The notes: generated from the sequence alone by a model not told the origin. A DNA stretch of 47,391 bases from Blastococcus sp. KM273128 (GCF_021698975.1 NZ_SSXA01000023.1:1-47391); one strand, 5' to 3'. Positions 20,935 to 31,915 are shown, counted from the stretch's first letter. Made by a program: numbers and translations.

Positions 20935-21767
20935 GCGCCACGCCGCAGGACCTGGCGCAGCGGGTCGACGACGCCACCCCGGTGGTCGAGCTGCGCGGCG
21001 TCACCGTCCGGCACGGCAGCGTGCCCGCGCTCAGCCGGGTCACCACCGCCCTGCTCCCCGGTCGGATCACCTGCGTCCTCGGGGAGAACGGGTCGGGCAA
21101 GTCCACCCTGGTGCAGCTCATCTCGGGACTGCGCCGCCACGACGAGGGCGAGCTGCTGGTCGACGGCGTGCCGACGCGGTTCCGCTCGCCCCGGCAGGCC
21201 CGCGAGGCCGGGATCGCCACGGTGTGGCAGGACCTCGCCGTCGCCCCGCTGCTGTCGATCTGGCGGAACTTCTTCCTCGGCGCCGAGCCGACCCGCGGGG
21301 TGTGGCCGTTCCGCCGGCTGGACCTCGACGGCGCGCGCGAGACGACGATGCGGGCGATGGCGCGGGTGGGGGTCACCGGGCTGGACCCCGACCAGCCGGC
21401 GAGCGCCCTGCAGGCCGGCGAGCGGCAGAGCCTCGCGGTCGCGCGGGCGCTGCACTTCGGCGCCCGGGCCCTGGTCATCGACGAGCCCGTCACGCCCATG
21501 ACGGTGGCGCGGCAGAAGCTGTTCGGGCAGGCGGTGCTCCGGGCCCGGGCCCAGGGGCTGGCGGTCGTCGTCGTCACCAACAACCCGCGCTACGCCCACC
21601 TCATCGGCGACCGGTTCCTGCTGCTGGCGCACGGGCAGGTGGCGGGGAACCTCACCCGCGACGACGTCGACTCCGACGGGCTCACCGCGCTGATGGCCGG
21701 CGGGGACCAGCTGAACACGCTGACCGACGCGCTGACCGCGCTCCACCCGGAGCTCGGCGAACGGTGA
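20931..21767 (+). CDS. ABC transporter ATP-binding protein with degenerate signature motifs
   Basis: A 278-residue single nucleotide-binding domain of the sugar-import type. Walker A GENGSGKST (51-59), the Q-loop (Gln100 in TVWQD) and Walker B LVIDEP (181-186) are intact. However, the ABC signature LSGGQ is LQAGERQS (160-167), the D-loop region reads DEPVTPMTVARQ where DEPTAAL is usual, and the switch His is replaced by Asn in VVTNNPRY (217). Relatives such as FrcA-type ATPases keep these residues. It pairs with the upstream permease by GTGA overlap. It may be a slow or regulatory ATPase, or an eroding system. Confidence 0.85.
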   Translation: MSATPQDLAQRVDDATPVVELRGVTVRHGSVPALSRVTTALLPGRITCVLGENGSGKSTLVQLISGLRRHDEGELLVDGVPTRFRSPRQAREAGIATVWQDLAVAPLLSIWRNFFLGAEPTRGVWPFRRLDLDGARETTMRAMARVGVTGLDPDQPASALQAGERQSLAVARALHFGARALVIDEPVTPMTVARQKLFGQAVLRARAQGLAVVVVTNNPRYAHLIGDRFLLLAHGQVAGNLTRDDVDSDGLTALMAGGDQLNTLTDALTALHPELGER

Positions 21768-21772
21768 CGCTC

Positions 21773-21804
21773 CCCCGGGCCCCCGCGACGGCGAGGGCCC
21801 GGGG
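21773..21804. terminator. Bidirectional hairpin between the ABC ATPase and GPGG protein genes
   Basis: CCCCGGGCCC (21773-21782) pairs perfectly with GGGCCCGGGG (21795-21804) around a 12-nt loop, between two convergent genes. Confidence 0.6.
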
Positions 21805-21808
21805 CCGG

Positions 21809-21952
21809 TCAGGTGAAGATGCTCACCCCACCCGGGCCGACCAGCAGCCCGACGACGATCAGGACGATCCCCCACAGGATCTCCTTGCGGATGATCGCCA
21901 CGACACCGGCGACCACGAGGACGACGGCGAGGATCCACAACAGGGTGGCCAT
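21809..21952 (-). CDS. GPGG-motif small membrane protein (47 aa)
   Basis: A 47-residue protein with two hydrophobic stretches (ATLLWILAVVLVVAGVVAII and EILWGIVLIVVGLLV) joined by a basic RK turn, ending GPGGVSIFT. The terminal GPGG motif marks a family of tiny actinobacterial membrane proteins of unknown role. AAGGAGA upstream of ATG 21952 supports this start over a longer in-frame one. It is monocistronic between two hairpins, and an inverted repeat at 22004-22022 lies upstream. Confidence 0.75.
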   Translation of the reverse strand: MATLLWILAVVLVVAGVVAIIRKEILWGIVLIVVGLLVGPGGVSIFT

Positions 21953-22003
21953 CAGAGGTCTCCTTCCCCGGGCGCCCTTCTGGCGCCGCGCACTCTGCGT
22001 AGT

Positions 22004-22022
22004 GATCACCACGGGGGTGATC
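22004..22022. promoter_or_regulatory. Inverted repeat GATCACC-N5-GGTGATC upstream of the GPGG gene
   Basis: A perfect 7-bp inverted repeat with a 5-nt centre (ACGGG), 52 nt upstream of the GPGG gene. It could be an operator or a hairpin in the leader; no regulator is identified. Confidence 0.35.
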
Positions 22023-22058
22023 CAAACCCGGGAACGCGGAAGTGCTGCTGGAAGGCGG

Positions 22059-22090
22059 AACGGGCGGCCCGCTGGAGCGGACCGCCCGTT
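22059..22090 (-). terminator. Hairpin terminator of the fba-DUF3151 operon
   Basis: AACGGGCGG (22059-22067) pairs with CCGCCCGTT (22082-22090), extended inward by CCGCT/AGCGG across one mismatch. It starts 15 nt after the DUF3151 stop. Confidence 0.65.
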
Positions 22091-22105
22091 ACCGATCGTG
22101 AGCGA

Positions 22106-22528
22106 TCAGATGGCCAACGTCGGATCGGAGTCCCGGAGCAGCTGGGTGCACCGCTCGGCCTCCGCCGTCTCGCCGATCGCCTCGGCCGCACGGGCCAGCA
22201 CCATGACGCAGCGCAGGAAGCCCCGGTTGGGCTCGTGCGACCACGGCACGGGGCCGTACCCCTTCCACCCGTTGCGGCGCAGCGCGTCCAGCCCGCGGTG
22301 GTAGCCGGTGCGGGCGTAGGCGTAGGCCTGGACCGTATCGACGAGCGCCCGCTCGGGGCGGCTGATCGCCTCCTCGGCCAGGCCGGCCCAGACCGCGCTC
22401 ACCGTGGGGTGGTGCGCGGCGACCTCGGCCAGCGTGGCGCCCTCGGCGAGCTCGGCGTCGGCCTCGGGCGTGGGCGGGAGCAGCGTCGGGTCGGGCTCGC
22501 CGAGCAGGTTGGCGTGGCTGTGCGACAT
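22106..22528 (-). CDS. DUF3151 domain-containing protein
   Basis: A 140-residue soluble protein with GEPDPTLLPP near the N-terminus, AYAYARTGYHRGLDALRRNG in the middle and the characteristic WKGYGPVPWSHEPNRGFLRC, which define DUF3151. Its ATG overlaps the fba stop by one base. The fba-DUF3151 neighbourhood is also seen in mycobacteria. Function is unknown; the helical composition and tight coupling to aldolase are the only clues. Confidence 0.88.
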   Translation of the reverse strand: MSHSHANLLGEPDPTLLPPTPEADAELAEGATLAEVAAHHPTVSAVWAGLAEEAISRPERALVDTVQAYAYARTGYHRGLDALRRNGWKGYGPVPWSHEPNRGFLRCVMVLARAAEAIGETAEAERCTQLLRDSDPTLAI

Positions 22529-23562
22529 CAGGCCCCCTGCGACTGGCCGGCCGACAGCAGGTGCTCGCAGGCCTCGACGATGCGGGCGGCCATGCCGGTC
22601 TCGGCGGCCTTGAGGTAGCTGCGCGGGTCGTAGGCCTTCTTGTTGCCGACCTCGCCGTCGATCTTCAGCACGCCGTCGTAGTTGGCGAACATGTGCCCGG
22701 CGATCGGCCGGGTGAAGGCGTACTGGGTGTCGGTGTCGACGTTCATCTTCACGACGCCGTAGGAGAGCGCCTCGCGGATCTCCGACTCGGCCGAGCCGGA
22801 GCCGCCGTGGAACACCAGGTTGAACGGCTTGGCGTCCTCGCCCAGGCCGAACTCCTTGGCGACCAGCGCCTGACCGCGCTGCAGCACGTCGGGGCGCAGC
22901 TTGACGTTGCCGGGCTTGTAGACGCCGTGCACGTTGCCGAAGGTCGCCGCCAGCAGGTAGACGCCGCGCTCCCCGAGCCCGAGCTGCTGCGCGGTGCGCA
23001 GGAAGTCGCCGTCGGCGGTGTAGAGCTTCTCGTTGATCTCCGCGACGACGCCGTCCTCCTCGCCGCCGACGATGCCGATCTCCAGCTCGAGGACGATCCT
23101 GGCCGCCGCCGCCTTCTCCATCAGCTCCTCGGCGATGTCGAGGTTCTCGCCGAGCTCGATCGCCGAGCCGTCCCACATGTGCGACTGGAACAGCGGCTCC
23201 TGCCCGGCGTCGACGCGGTCCTTGGACAGCGCGATGAGCGGGCGCACGTAGGAGTCGAGCTTGTCCTTCGGGCAGTGGTCGGTGTGCAGCGCGACGTTGA
23301 CCGGGTACTTCTCGGCGACGACGTGGGCGAACTCGGCGAGCGCGACCGCGCCGGTGACCATGTCCTTGACCCGGGTGCCGGAGCCGAACTCCGCGCCACC
23401 GGTGGAGAACTGGATGATGCCGTCGCTGCCGGCGTCGGCGAACCCGCGCAGCGCCGCGTTGATCGTCTCCGAGGACGTGCAGTTGATCGCCGGGTAGGCG
23501 AACCCGCCCTCCTTCGCCCGGCTGATCATGTCGGCGTAGACCTCGGGGCTGGCGATGGGCAT
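22528..23562 (-). CDS. fba: Class II fructose-bisphosphate aldolase
   Basis: A 344-residue zinc-dependent aldolase of glycolysis and gluconeogenesis. The N-terminus has AINCTSSETINAALRGF; HTDHCPKDK holds Asp95 and the zinc His96; ATFGNVHGVYKPGNVKL, FHGGSGS and VDTDTQYAFTRP are the phosphate-binding and catalytic segments. A GGAGGAG ribosome site precedes ATG 23562. The leader contains CGTACAGC twice, separated by two bases, which may belong to its promoter. Confidence 0.96.
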   Translation of the reverse strand: MPIASPEVYADMISRAKEGGFAYPAINCTSSETINAALRGFADAGSDGIIQFSTGGAEFGSGTRVKDMVTGAVALAEFAHVVAEKYPVNVALHTDHCPKDKLDSYVRPLIALSKDRVDAGQEPLFQSHMWDGSAIELGENLDIAEELMEKAAAARIVLELEIGIVGGEEDGVVAEINEKLYTADGDFLRTAQQLGLGERGVYLLAATFGNVHGVYKPGNVKLRPDVLQRGQALVAKEFGLGEDAKPFNLVFHGGSGSAESEIREALSYGVVKMNVDTDTQYAFTRPIAGHMFANYDGVLKIDGEVGNKKAYDPRSYLKAAETGMAARIVEACEHLLSAGQSQGA

Positions 23563-23709
23563 GCGGCACTCCTCCGTCGGGAACGGCTGTACGGCGCTGT
23601 ACGTGCGGATGTCGGTGAGCAGTATCGCGCCGCGGGGCTCGCTCCGGGGCGCCGGGGCGGACGCCGGGCGCCGGGACCACCGACCGGGCGACGGAGGCGC
23701 GCGCCCGGC

Positions 23710-25062
23710 TCAGCCCTGCTCGATGCGGCTGACCACGCGCGCGGCGACGACCACCGGGTCGTAGGTGGGCGAGAACGGCGGGGCGTAGGACAGGTCGGAG
23801 CCGGCGAGGTCCTCGGCCGTCATCCCGGCCCAGATGGCGGTGGCGAGCACGTCGATCCGCTTGCCCGAGCCGGGGCCGCCGACGATCTGGGCGCCGATCA
23901 GCCGCCCGGACCCCGCCTCGCTGATCAGCTTGATCGCGATCTCCTCGGCGCCCGGGTAGTAGCCGGCCTTCGTCGTCCCCTCGATGGTGTCCGTGCGGTA
24001 GTCGAAGCCGGCCTCCTCGGCCTCGGTCGTGCAAAGCCCCGTGCGGCCGATCTCCAGGTCACCGACCTTGGTCAGCGCGGTACCAAGGACGCCGGCGAAG
24101 CGTGCCGCCCGGCCGCCGACCACCGAGCCCGCCACCCGGCCCTGCTTGTTGGCGTGGGTGCCCAGCGCGACATGGGTCGCCTCGCCGGTGACCCGGTGGA
24201 AGGTCTGCGAGCAGTCGCCGGCGGCGTAGATCTCCGGGTGCGAGCGGGTGCGCTGGGTGCGGTCGACGGCGATCGCGCCGGTGGTGCCCAGCCGGATGCC
24301 GGCCTGCTCGGCGAGCGCCACCTCCGGCCCCATCCCCAGCCCGAGCACGACCAGGTCGGCGTCGTAGCTGCCGGCGTCGGTGCGCACGCCCCGCGCGCGG
24401 CCGGCCTCGTCGACCAGGATCTCCCGCACCGCCTGGTCGGGGTGCATCTCCATGCCCATGGCCCCCATGCCGGCGCAGACCCGCTCGGCCATGTCCGCGT
24501 CGAGCAGCTGCATCGGCAGCGGGTCGGCGAGCACCACGGTGACCTCCAGCCCGCGGCGCTGCAGGGCCTCGGCCATCTCCAGCCCGATGTAGCCGCCGCC
24601 CAGCACCAGGGCGCGGCGCGGGCCGGACTCCAGGGCCGCCCGGATGGCGGCGCCGTCGTCGAGCCGGTGGACGCCGAAGACCCCGGGCGCGTCCAGGCCG
24701 GGGATCGACGGGCGGTTCGGCCGGCCGCCGGTCGCGACGAGCAGCCGGTCGTAGCCGATCCGCTCGCCGGTGCCGGTGACGACCTTGCCCGCCCCGGCGT
24801 CGATCTCGACCGCCCGCGTGCCGGTGTGCACGGTGATGTCCCGGGCGGCGAACTGCTCCGGCGTCCGGGCGATCAGCTGCCCGCGGTCGGCGACCTGGCC
24901 GCCGATCCAGTACGGGATGCCGCAGGCGGAGTAGGAGACGACGTCGCCCTGCTCGAGGACGACGATCTCGAGGTCGTCGGCGTCCCGGAGCCGGCGCGCC
25001 TGGGCCGCCGCCGACATCCCTGCGGCGTCGCCGCCGATGACGAGGAACCGCTCCCTGCTCAT
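23710..25062 (-). CDS. FAD/NAD(P)-dependent oxidoreductase of the CoA-disulfide reductase/NADH oxidase family
   Basis: A 450-residue two-dinucleotide-binding flavoprotein. It opens with FLVIGGDAAGMSAA, has the active-site motif SYSACGIPYWIGG with a single redox Cys47, the NAD-binding VLGGGYIGLEMAEAL, the second FAD motif IYAAGDCSQTFH, and a dimerisation domain with LIGAQIVGG and YDPVVVAAR. The lone active cysteine places it with CoA-disulfide reductases, NADH oxidases and polysulfide reductases rather than glutathione-type reductases. Its ATG overlaps the upstream GlcD-like gene (ATGA). The substrate is not determinable from sequence; in a mycothiol organism disulfide or peroxide handling is plausible. 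Confidence 0.88.
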   Translation of the reverse strand: MSRERFLVIGGDAAGMSAAAQARRLRDADDLEIVVLEQGDVVSYSACGIPYWIGGQVADRGQLIARTPEQFAARDITVHTGTRAVEIDAGAGKVVTGTGERIGYDRLLVATGGRPNRPSIPGLDAPGVFGVHRLDDGAAIRAALESGPRRALVLGGGYIGLEMAEALQRRGLEVTVVLADPLPMQLLDADMAERVCAGMGAMGMEMHPDQAVREILVDEAGRARGVRTDAGSYDADLVVLGLGMGPEVALAEQAGIRLGTTGAIAVDRTQRTRSHPEIYAAGDCSQTFHRVTGEATHVALGTHANKQGRVAGSVVGGRAARFAGVLGTALTKVGDLEIGRTGLCTTEAEEAGFDYRTDTIEGTTKAGYYPGAEEIAIKLISEAGSGRLIGAQIVGGPGSGKRIDVLATAIWAGMTAEDLAGSDLSYAPPFSPTYDPVVVAARVVSRIEQG

Positions 25063-26483
25063 CGCCCCAGCGTGGCACCCACCGGCGTGCTGCGGAACAC
25101 CGTCCCCGGGTTGAGCAGCCCGGCCGGGTCGAGGGCGGCCTTGATCGAGCGGTGCACGTCCAGCGCCACCGGTCCGATCTCACGCTCCAGCCAGTCCAGC
25201 TTGATCGTGCCCACGCCGTGCTCGCCGGTGATCGTCCCGCCCAGCGACAGCCCCAGCGCGAGGATGTCGTCGAAGGCCGCGTAGGCCCGCTCCCGCTGGT
25301 CGGCGTCGCCGGCGTCGAAGCAGACGGTCGGGTGCATGTTGCCGTCACCGGCGTGCCCCACGACGCCGATGACGACGTCCCGGTCGGCGGCGATGGCGTC
25401 GCAGCCGTCCAGGAAGCCGGCGATCCGCGAGCGGGGCACGGCGACGTCGTCGATCAGCACCGCGCCCCCGACCCGCTCCAGGGCGGGCAGCGCCATGCGC
25501 CGGGCCGCGAGCAGCAGGTCGCCCTCGGCCTGGTCCTCGGTGGAGTGCACGAACTGCGCACCGGCCTCCTCGCAGAGCCGCGTGAGGACGGCGATCTCCT
25601 GGGCGGCGGCCGCCCCTCCGGTGTCGGACTGGGCGACCAGCAGCGCCCGGGTGTCGTGGTCCAGGCCGGCCTTCAGCACCTGGTCGACGGTGCGGATGCA
25701 GGTGCCGTCCATGATCTCCAGCAGGCTGGGCACCAGCTCGGAGGTGACCACCCGCTCGACGACCTGGCCGGCCTGCGCCGTCGTCGCGAAGGAGGCGGCC
25801 AGGGTGACCGGCGCCTGCGGGGCGGGGCGCAGCGCGAGCGTGGCCTCGGTGATGACGCCGAGCGTGCCCTCGGAGCCCACGAAGAGGCGGGCGAGGTCGT
25901 AGCCGGCCACGCCCTTGACGGTGCGCCGGCCGGTGCGCAGCACGCGCCCGTCGGCGAGCACGACCTCCAGGCCCAGCACGTAGTCGGTGGTGACGCCGTA
26001 CTTCACGCAGCACAGGCCGCCGGAGTTGGTGGCCAGGTTGCCGCCGATTGTGCACCAGTCGTAGCTGGAGGGGTCCGGCGGGTAGAACAACCCGCTGCCG
26101 GCGACGGCGTCGCGCAGCTGCTTGTTGACCACGCCCGGCTGGACGACGGCCAGCCGGTCGGCGGTGGAGACCTCGAGGACGGCGTCCATGCGGGTCATCA
26201 CCAGCGTGATCCCGCCGTCGACGGCGTTGCTCCCGCCCGCGAGCCCGGAGCCCGCCCCGCGCGGCACCACCGGGATGCCGTGCCGCGAGGCGATCCGCAG
26301 GACGGCGGCGACGTCGTCGGTGCGGCGGGGGAAGACCACCGCCGCGGGGAGGCCGGCGGGTGCCATCATCGCCTGGTCGCGGGCGTAGGCGGCCGTGACG
26401 TCGGGATCGGTCAGCACGCTGTCGCGGCCCAGCGCGTCGGTCAGCTCGGCGAGCCACGTCGCCGTCGTCGTGGTCACCGTCAC
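25059..26483 (-). CDS. FAD-linked oxidase, GlcD/D-lactate dehydrogenase-like
   Basis: A 474-residue VAO/PCMH-type flavoprotein. The FAD-binding half contains VVPRGAGSGLAGGSNAVDGG, YPPDPSSYDWCTIGGNLATN and SGGLCCVKYGVTTDYVLG; the C-terminal half has VGHAGDGNMHPTV and TGEHGVGTIK. These are standard for 2-hydroxyacid dehydrogenases such as glycolate oxidase GlcD and D-lactate dehydrogenase. The start is GTG 26483, with GTG 26477 an alternative. No GlcE or GlcF partner is nearby; instead a CoA-disulfide-reductase-like flavoprotein overlaps it. The natural substrate is unknown. Confidence 0.88.
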   Translation of the reverse strand: MTVTTTTATWLAELTDALGRDSVLTDPDVTAAYARDQAMMAPAGLPAAVVFPRRTDDVAAVLRIASRHGIPVVPRGAGSGLAGGSNAVDGGITLVMTRMDAVLEVSTADRLAVVQPGVVNKQLRDAVAGSGLFYPPDPSSYDWCTIGGNLATNSGGLCCVKYGVTTDYVLGLEVVLADGRVLRTGRRTVKGVAGYDLARLFVGSEGTLGVITEATLALRPAPQAPVTLAASFATTAQAGQVVERVVTSELVPSLLEIMDGTCIRTVDQVLKAGLDHDTRALLVAQSDTGGAAAAQEIAVLTRLCEEAGAQFVHSTEDQAEGDLLLAARRMALPALERVGGAVLIDDVAVPRSRIAGFLDGCDAIAADRDVVIGVVGHAGDGNMHPTVCFDAGDADQRERAYAAFDDILALGLSLGGTITGEHGVGTIKLDWLEREIGPVALDVHRSIKAALDPAGLLNPGTVFRSTPVGATLGR

Positions 26484-26498
26484 ACCGTAGTGGAAGGA

Positions 26499-26549
26499 CC
26501 CCGCTGCTCCCCGCCCCTCGCGAGCTCGCGGGGAGCCCCTGCAGCGGGG
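26499..26549 (-). terminator. Nested hairpin after pyrE
   Basis: CCCCGCTGC (26499-26507) pairs with GCAGCGGGG (26541-26549), and TCCCCG (26508-26513) with CGGGGA (26529-26534) inside. It starts just beyond the pyrE stop and separates pyrE from the GlcD-like gene. Confidence 0.6.
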
Positions 26550-26553
26550 CCGG

Positions 26554-27108
26554 TCAGGAGAGGCCGAGGTCGGCGAGGGTGAAGGCGGCCCGGTACTCGA
26601 AGCCGGCCTCCTCGACCGCCTGCCGCCCGCCCCGGTCGACGATCACCGCGACGGCGACCACCTCGGCCCCGGCCTCCTGCAGCGCCTGGGCCGCGGTCAG
26701 CGGGCTGCCCCCGGTGGTCGACACGTCCTCGACCACCAGCACGGCGCGACCGGCGACGTCCGGCCCCTCGATCCGCCGCTGCAACCCGTGCGCCTTGCCC
26801 GCCTTGCGCACCACGCAGGCGTCGAGGAACCCCTCGCCCGCCGCGGCCGCGTGCAGCATCGCCGTCGCCACCGGGTCGGCACCGAGGGTCAGCCCGCCGA
26901 CGACGTCGTAGCGCAGGTCGCCGGTGAGCTGGCGCATCACCCGGCCGACCAGCGGGGCGCCCTCGTGGTGCAGCGTCAGCCGGCGCAGGTCGATGTACCA
27001 GTCGGCCTCCTGCCCCGAGGAGAGCGTGACCTTCCCGTGCACCACGGCGAGGTCGAGGACCAGCTGGAGCAGCCGGTCGCGGTCGGGCGAGGCGTGGGGT
27101 GCCGTCAT
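26554..27108 (-). CDS. pyrE: Orotate phosphoribosyltransferase
   Basis: A 184-residue type I phosphoribosyltransferase making OMP from orotate and PRPP. The PRPP loop VLVVEDVSTTGGSP lies at about residues 123-136, preceded by VVRKAGKAHG, and SGQEADWYIDLRR is the typical N-terminal orotate-binding region. ATG 27108 is preceded 8 nt upstream by TAGGGT, so the mRNA may be leaderless. The gene stands alone rather than in a pyr operon. Confidence 0.94.
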   Translation of the reverse strand: MTAPHASPDRDRLLQLVLDLAVVHGKVTLSSGQEADWYIDLRRLTLHHEGAPLVGRVMRQLTGDLRYDVVGGLTLGADPVATAMLHAAAAGEGFLDACVVRKAGKAHGLQRRIEGPDVAGRAVLVVEDVSTTGGSPLTAAQALQEAGAEVVAVAVIVDRGGRQAVEEAGFEYRAAFTLADLGLS

Positions 27109-27116
27109 GGGGAGGA

Positions 27117-27122
27117 ACCCTA
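27117..27122 (-). promoter_or_regulatory. -10-like TAGGGT box, likely leaderless promoter of pyrE
   Basis: TAGGGT on the minus strand followed by 8 nt and the ATG of pyrE. The GAGG-like bases between are too close to act as a normal ribosome site. Confidence 0.4.
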
Positions 27123-27170
27123 GACAGGCGGCAGGACGGCGGCCCGGCGTGCGGCCCCCGGCGAGCGGGG

Positions 27171-27833
27171 TCAGCCCTCGGCGGGCTGGAGCACCTGGTC
27201 GATGACGTAGACGGTGGCGTTGGCGGTCTGCAGGTTGCCGCAGACGACCGAGGCCTCCGCGCCGACGACCGTGCCCTCCGCGCCGATGCCCAGCTCCAGT
27301 CCCGACCCCTCGATAGTCACCTCGTCGTTGTTGAGCGTGGTGTGCGTGCCGACGAGCTCGGCGGGGGTCAGCCGGCCCGGGAGGACGTGGTGGGTCAGGA
27401 GCGCGGTCAGCGCCGGGGTGTCGCCCAGTAGCCCCTGCAGCGCGTCGGCCGGGACCGCCTCGAACGCGGCGTCGGACGGGGCCAGCACGGTGATCTCCTG
27501 GGTCGTGTCCAGGGTCTCCACGAGGTCGGCCGCCTGCACCGCCTGGACCAGCCTCGACAGCATGGGGGTGCTGCCGGCAGCGGTGACCACCGGGACGGCG
27601 CCCATCCCCGCGACGCTGCCCGGCCCCTCGGGGGGAACCGCCGCGCAGCCCTCGCCGAAGGGCCCCTCGGGGGCCGGGGCGGCGGAGCTGGTGCGCGGAG
27701 CGGCGTCGGCGGTACCCGGGGTCGTGGGAGCGGCGCTCCCGCCGGGGGCGTCGTCGGAGCCGCAGCCGCCGAGCGCGATGGCCAGGCCCGCGACGGCCGC
27801 GAGCGCGATCCCGCGGGGAGGGGTGCGCGTCAT
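27171..27833 (-). CDS. Fasciclin (FAS1) domain lipoprotein
   Basis: A 220-residue exported protein. The N-terminus (MTRTPPRGIALAAVAGLAIA) is a signal peptide ending in lipobox LGGC with Cys24 as the lipidation site. A Ser/Thr/Ala/Pro-rich linker runs to about residue 60. The FAS1 domain follows: MLSRLVQAVQAADLVETLDT, VLAPSDAAFEAVP, LLTHHVLPGRLTPAEL and ATVYVIDQVLQP. FAS1 proteins (for example mycobacterial MPT70/MPT83) act in surface adhesion or matrix contacts. Two extra cysteines flank the domain and may form a disulfide. Confidence 0.9.
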   Translation of the reverse strand: MTRTPPRGIALAAVAGLAIALGGCGSDDAPGGSAAPTTPGTADAAPRTSSAAPAPEGPFGEGCAAVPPEGPGSVAGMGAVPVVTAAGSTPMLSRLVQAVQAADLVETLDTTQEITVLAPSDAAFEAVPADALQGLLGDTPALTALLTHHVLPGRLTPAELVGTHTTLNNDEVTIEGSGLELGIGAEGTVVGAEASVVCGNLQTANATVYVIDQVLQPAEG

Positions 27834-27939
27834 GTGGTGCTCCTGTTCGTCGTCCGGCGCGACGGCGCGCCGCGGTCGATCATGGCGGGGACCGGTGGGG
27901 TCGCCGCCCGTGGCCCCCGTGGTCTGCCAGGCTGGAGGG

Positions 27940-28401
27940 GTGCCGGCCGATCCCCGCCCCCGCCCCGTCCACGGCGACGCATCCCCGCCGGCCCCGCCGT
28001 CGGTGCGCGTCGCCATGGCGCTGCTCGCGACCCTCGCCGTGCTGCTCCTGCTGTACGTGACGATCACCTGGCTCGGCCGCGACGGCGTCCGGCAGGCGCT
28101 GGTCGAGGCGGGGCTCACCGCCGACGAGGCCCAGCAGTTCCTGCTCGTGAACACCACCGCCCCGCTGGTCCTCGGCATCGCCTACGCGGTCTCGGCGTGG
28201 GCGGTGTCCGGCGGCCGGCGGTGGGGGCAGTGGACCGGGCTGGTCTCGACGATCGTCCTGGCCCTGGTGCTGCTCTCCACCATGCTCACCGCCGGCGGGG
28301 TCACCGTCGTGGCGCTGCTGCTGCTGGTGCTGTCCGTGGGGGCGGCGGCCAGCCTGTTCGCGCGGACGACGCGGGACTGGCTGGCCGCCCGGCGGGCCTG
28401 A
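27940..28401 (+). CDS. Hypothetical four-TM membrane protein
   Basis: A 153-residue protein: a Pro-rich cytosolic start, then about four hydrophobic helices (VAMALLATLAVLLLLYVTIT, NTTAPLVLGIAYAVSAWAV, LVSTIVLALVLLSTMLTAGG, VALLLLVLSVGAAASLF). It has a basic C-terminus. No family motif is recognised. GTG 27940 lies 6 nt after a CAGGCT box, consistent with a leaderless start; ATG 28015 would remove the Pro-rich part. It converges with the next gene with 12 bp between. Confidence 0.65.
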   Translation: MPADPRPRPVHGDASPPAPPSVRVAMALLATLAVLLLLYVTITWLGRDGVRQALVEAGLTADEAQQFLLVNTTAPLVLGIAYAVSAWAVSGGRRWGQWTGLVSTIVLALVLLSTMLTAGGVTVVALLLLVLSVGAAASLFARTTRDWLAARRA

Positions 28402-28413
28402 GCGCGCCCCGGT

Positions 28414-29184
28414 TCAGCCCTGGCCCGTGGCCCGCTGCCACTTGCGGAAGCGGTACCAGTCGTTGGAGGGCTTCAGCGCCAGCAGCACCACGCCGGCCGC
28501 GGTCAGCGCGAGCTGGAACCAGGAGAGCGTGGTGAGGAAGGGCAGCGGCCCACCGGCGACGGCGTTGAACGGGCCGGCCAGCAGCGCCAGCCCCCCGAGC
28601 ACCCACAGCACGATCCGCGCCCAGTTGCGGCCCTGCCAGGCGAACCACACGAAGAGCAGCTGGAGCAGGAGCACGAGCACGGTGAAGCCGACCGTGAGCT
28701 GCGCCGTCAGCTCGGCGAGCGCCGCGGTGTCGAGCCCCTCGAACTCCGGGCCCTGCAGGTCGGTCCCCGACTGGGCGAGGGTCCAGTCCAGGAGCTCGTC
28801 CCAGTTGAGCAGCATGACGACGGCGGCCACGGCGCTGAGCACCAGCGAGCCGAGGAACGCCCCGATGCCGGCGCGCACCGTCAGCGGCCGCTCCACCGGC
28901 TCCGGAGCCCCGGGGCCCCAGCCCTGCGGTGCCGACGGCGCGGGGGCGTAGCCGTAGGGGTTCTGGCCGTACGGGTCCTGGCCGTAGGGGTTCTGCGGCG
29001 GCTGCCCGTACGGGGGCTGCCCGCCCTGCGGCCGGCCGTAGGGGTTCTGCGGCGGCTGCCCGTACGGGGGCTGGCCACCGTAGGGCGGCTGGCCCGGCGG
29101 CGGCGCCCACCCCGGCTGCTGGCCGCCCTGCCCCTCGGGCTGCCCCTGCTGCCGACCGTGCTGGTCGTCCTGGCCCGCCGTCAT
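28414..29184 (-). CDS. Membrane protein with a Tyr/Pro/Gln/Gly-rich N-terminal repeat region
   Basis: A 256-residue protein. Residues 1 to about 95 are low-complexity with [16 protein letters not shown] repeats; the DNA for this region contains a perfect 39-bp direct repeat. After [20 protein letters not shown] come about four membrane helices ([70 protein letters not shown]). The overall design is common in actinobacteria but has no assigned function. ATG 29184 is chosen as the first Met before the hydrophilic repeat. Confidence 0.8.
   Translation of the reverse strand: MTAGQDDQHGRQQGQPEGQGGQQPGWAPPPGQPPYGGQPPYGQPPQNPYGRPQGGQPPYGQPPQNPYGQDPYGQNPYGYAPAPSAPQGWGPGAPEPVERPLTVRAGIGAFLGSLVLSAVAAVVMLLNWDELLDWTLAQSGTDLQGPEFEGLDTAALAELTAQLTVGFTVLVLLLQLLFVWFAWQGRNWARIVLWVLGGLALLAGPFNAVAGGPLPFLTTLSWFQLALTAAGVVLLALKPSNDWYRFRKWQRATGQG
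28981..29073. repeat. Two perfect 39-bp direct repeats, 54-bp period
   Basis: 28981-29019 and 29035-29073 are identical. They encode a [13 protein letters not shown] unit in the minus-strand membrane protein gene. Repeat number could vary between strains. Confidence 0.85.
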
Positions 29185-29282
29185 CGTCTCTCCACCTCTC
29201 GGTCCCGGTCCTCGCCCGCGATCATCGACGACGCCCCGCCGGGGGACCAGCAGGGCACGCGGTGCCACCCCATCAGGCGGCG

Positions 29283-29313
29283 CGCCCGCCGGACCCCGGG
29301 GGTCCGGCGGGCG
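29283..29313 (-). terminator. Hairpin terminator after clpB
   Basis: CGCCCGCCGGAC (29283-29294) pairs perfectly with GTCCGGCGGGCG (29302-29313) around CCCGGGG, 17 nt after the clpB stop. Confidence 0.7.
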
Positions 29314-29329
29314 GCCTCCTCACGCGTGG

Positions 29330-31915
<2,586 letters not shown>

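Noticed and set aside
20931..21767. Frameshift or sequencing error explaining the odd ATPase motifs
   Set aside because: Walker A, Q-loop and Walker B are in one continuous frame with normal spacing, so the changes are substitutions.
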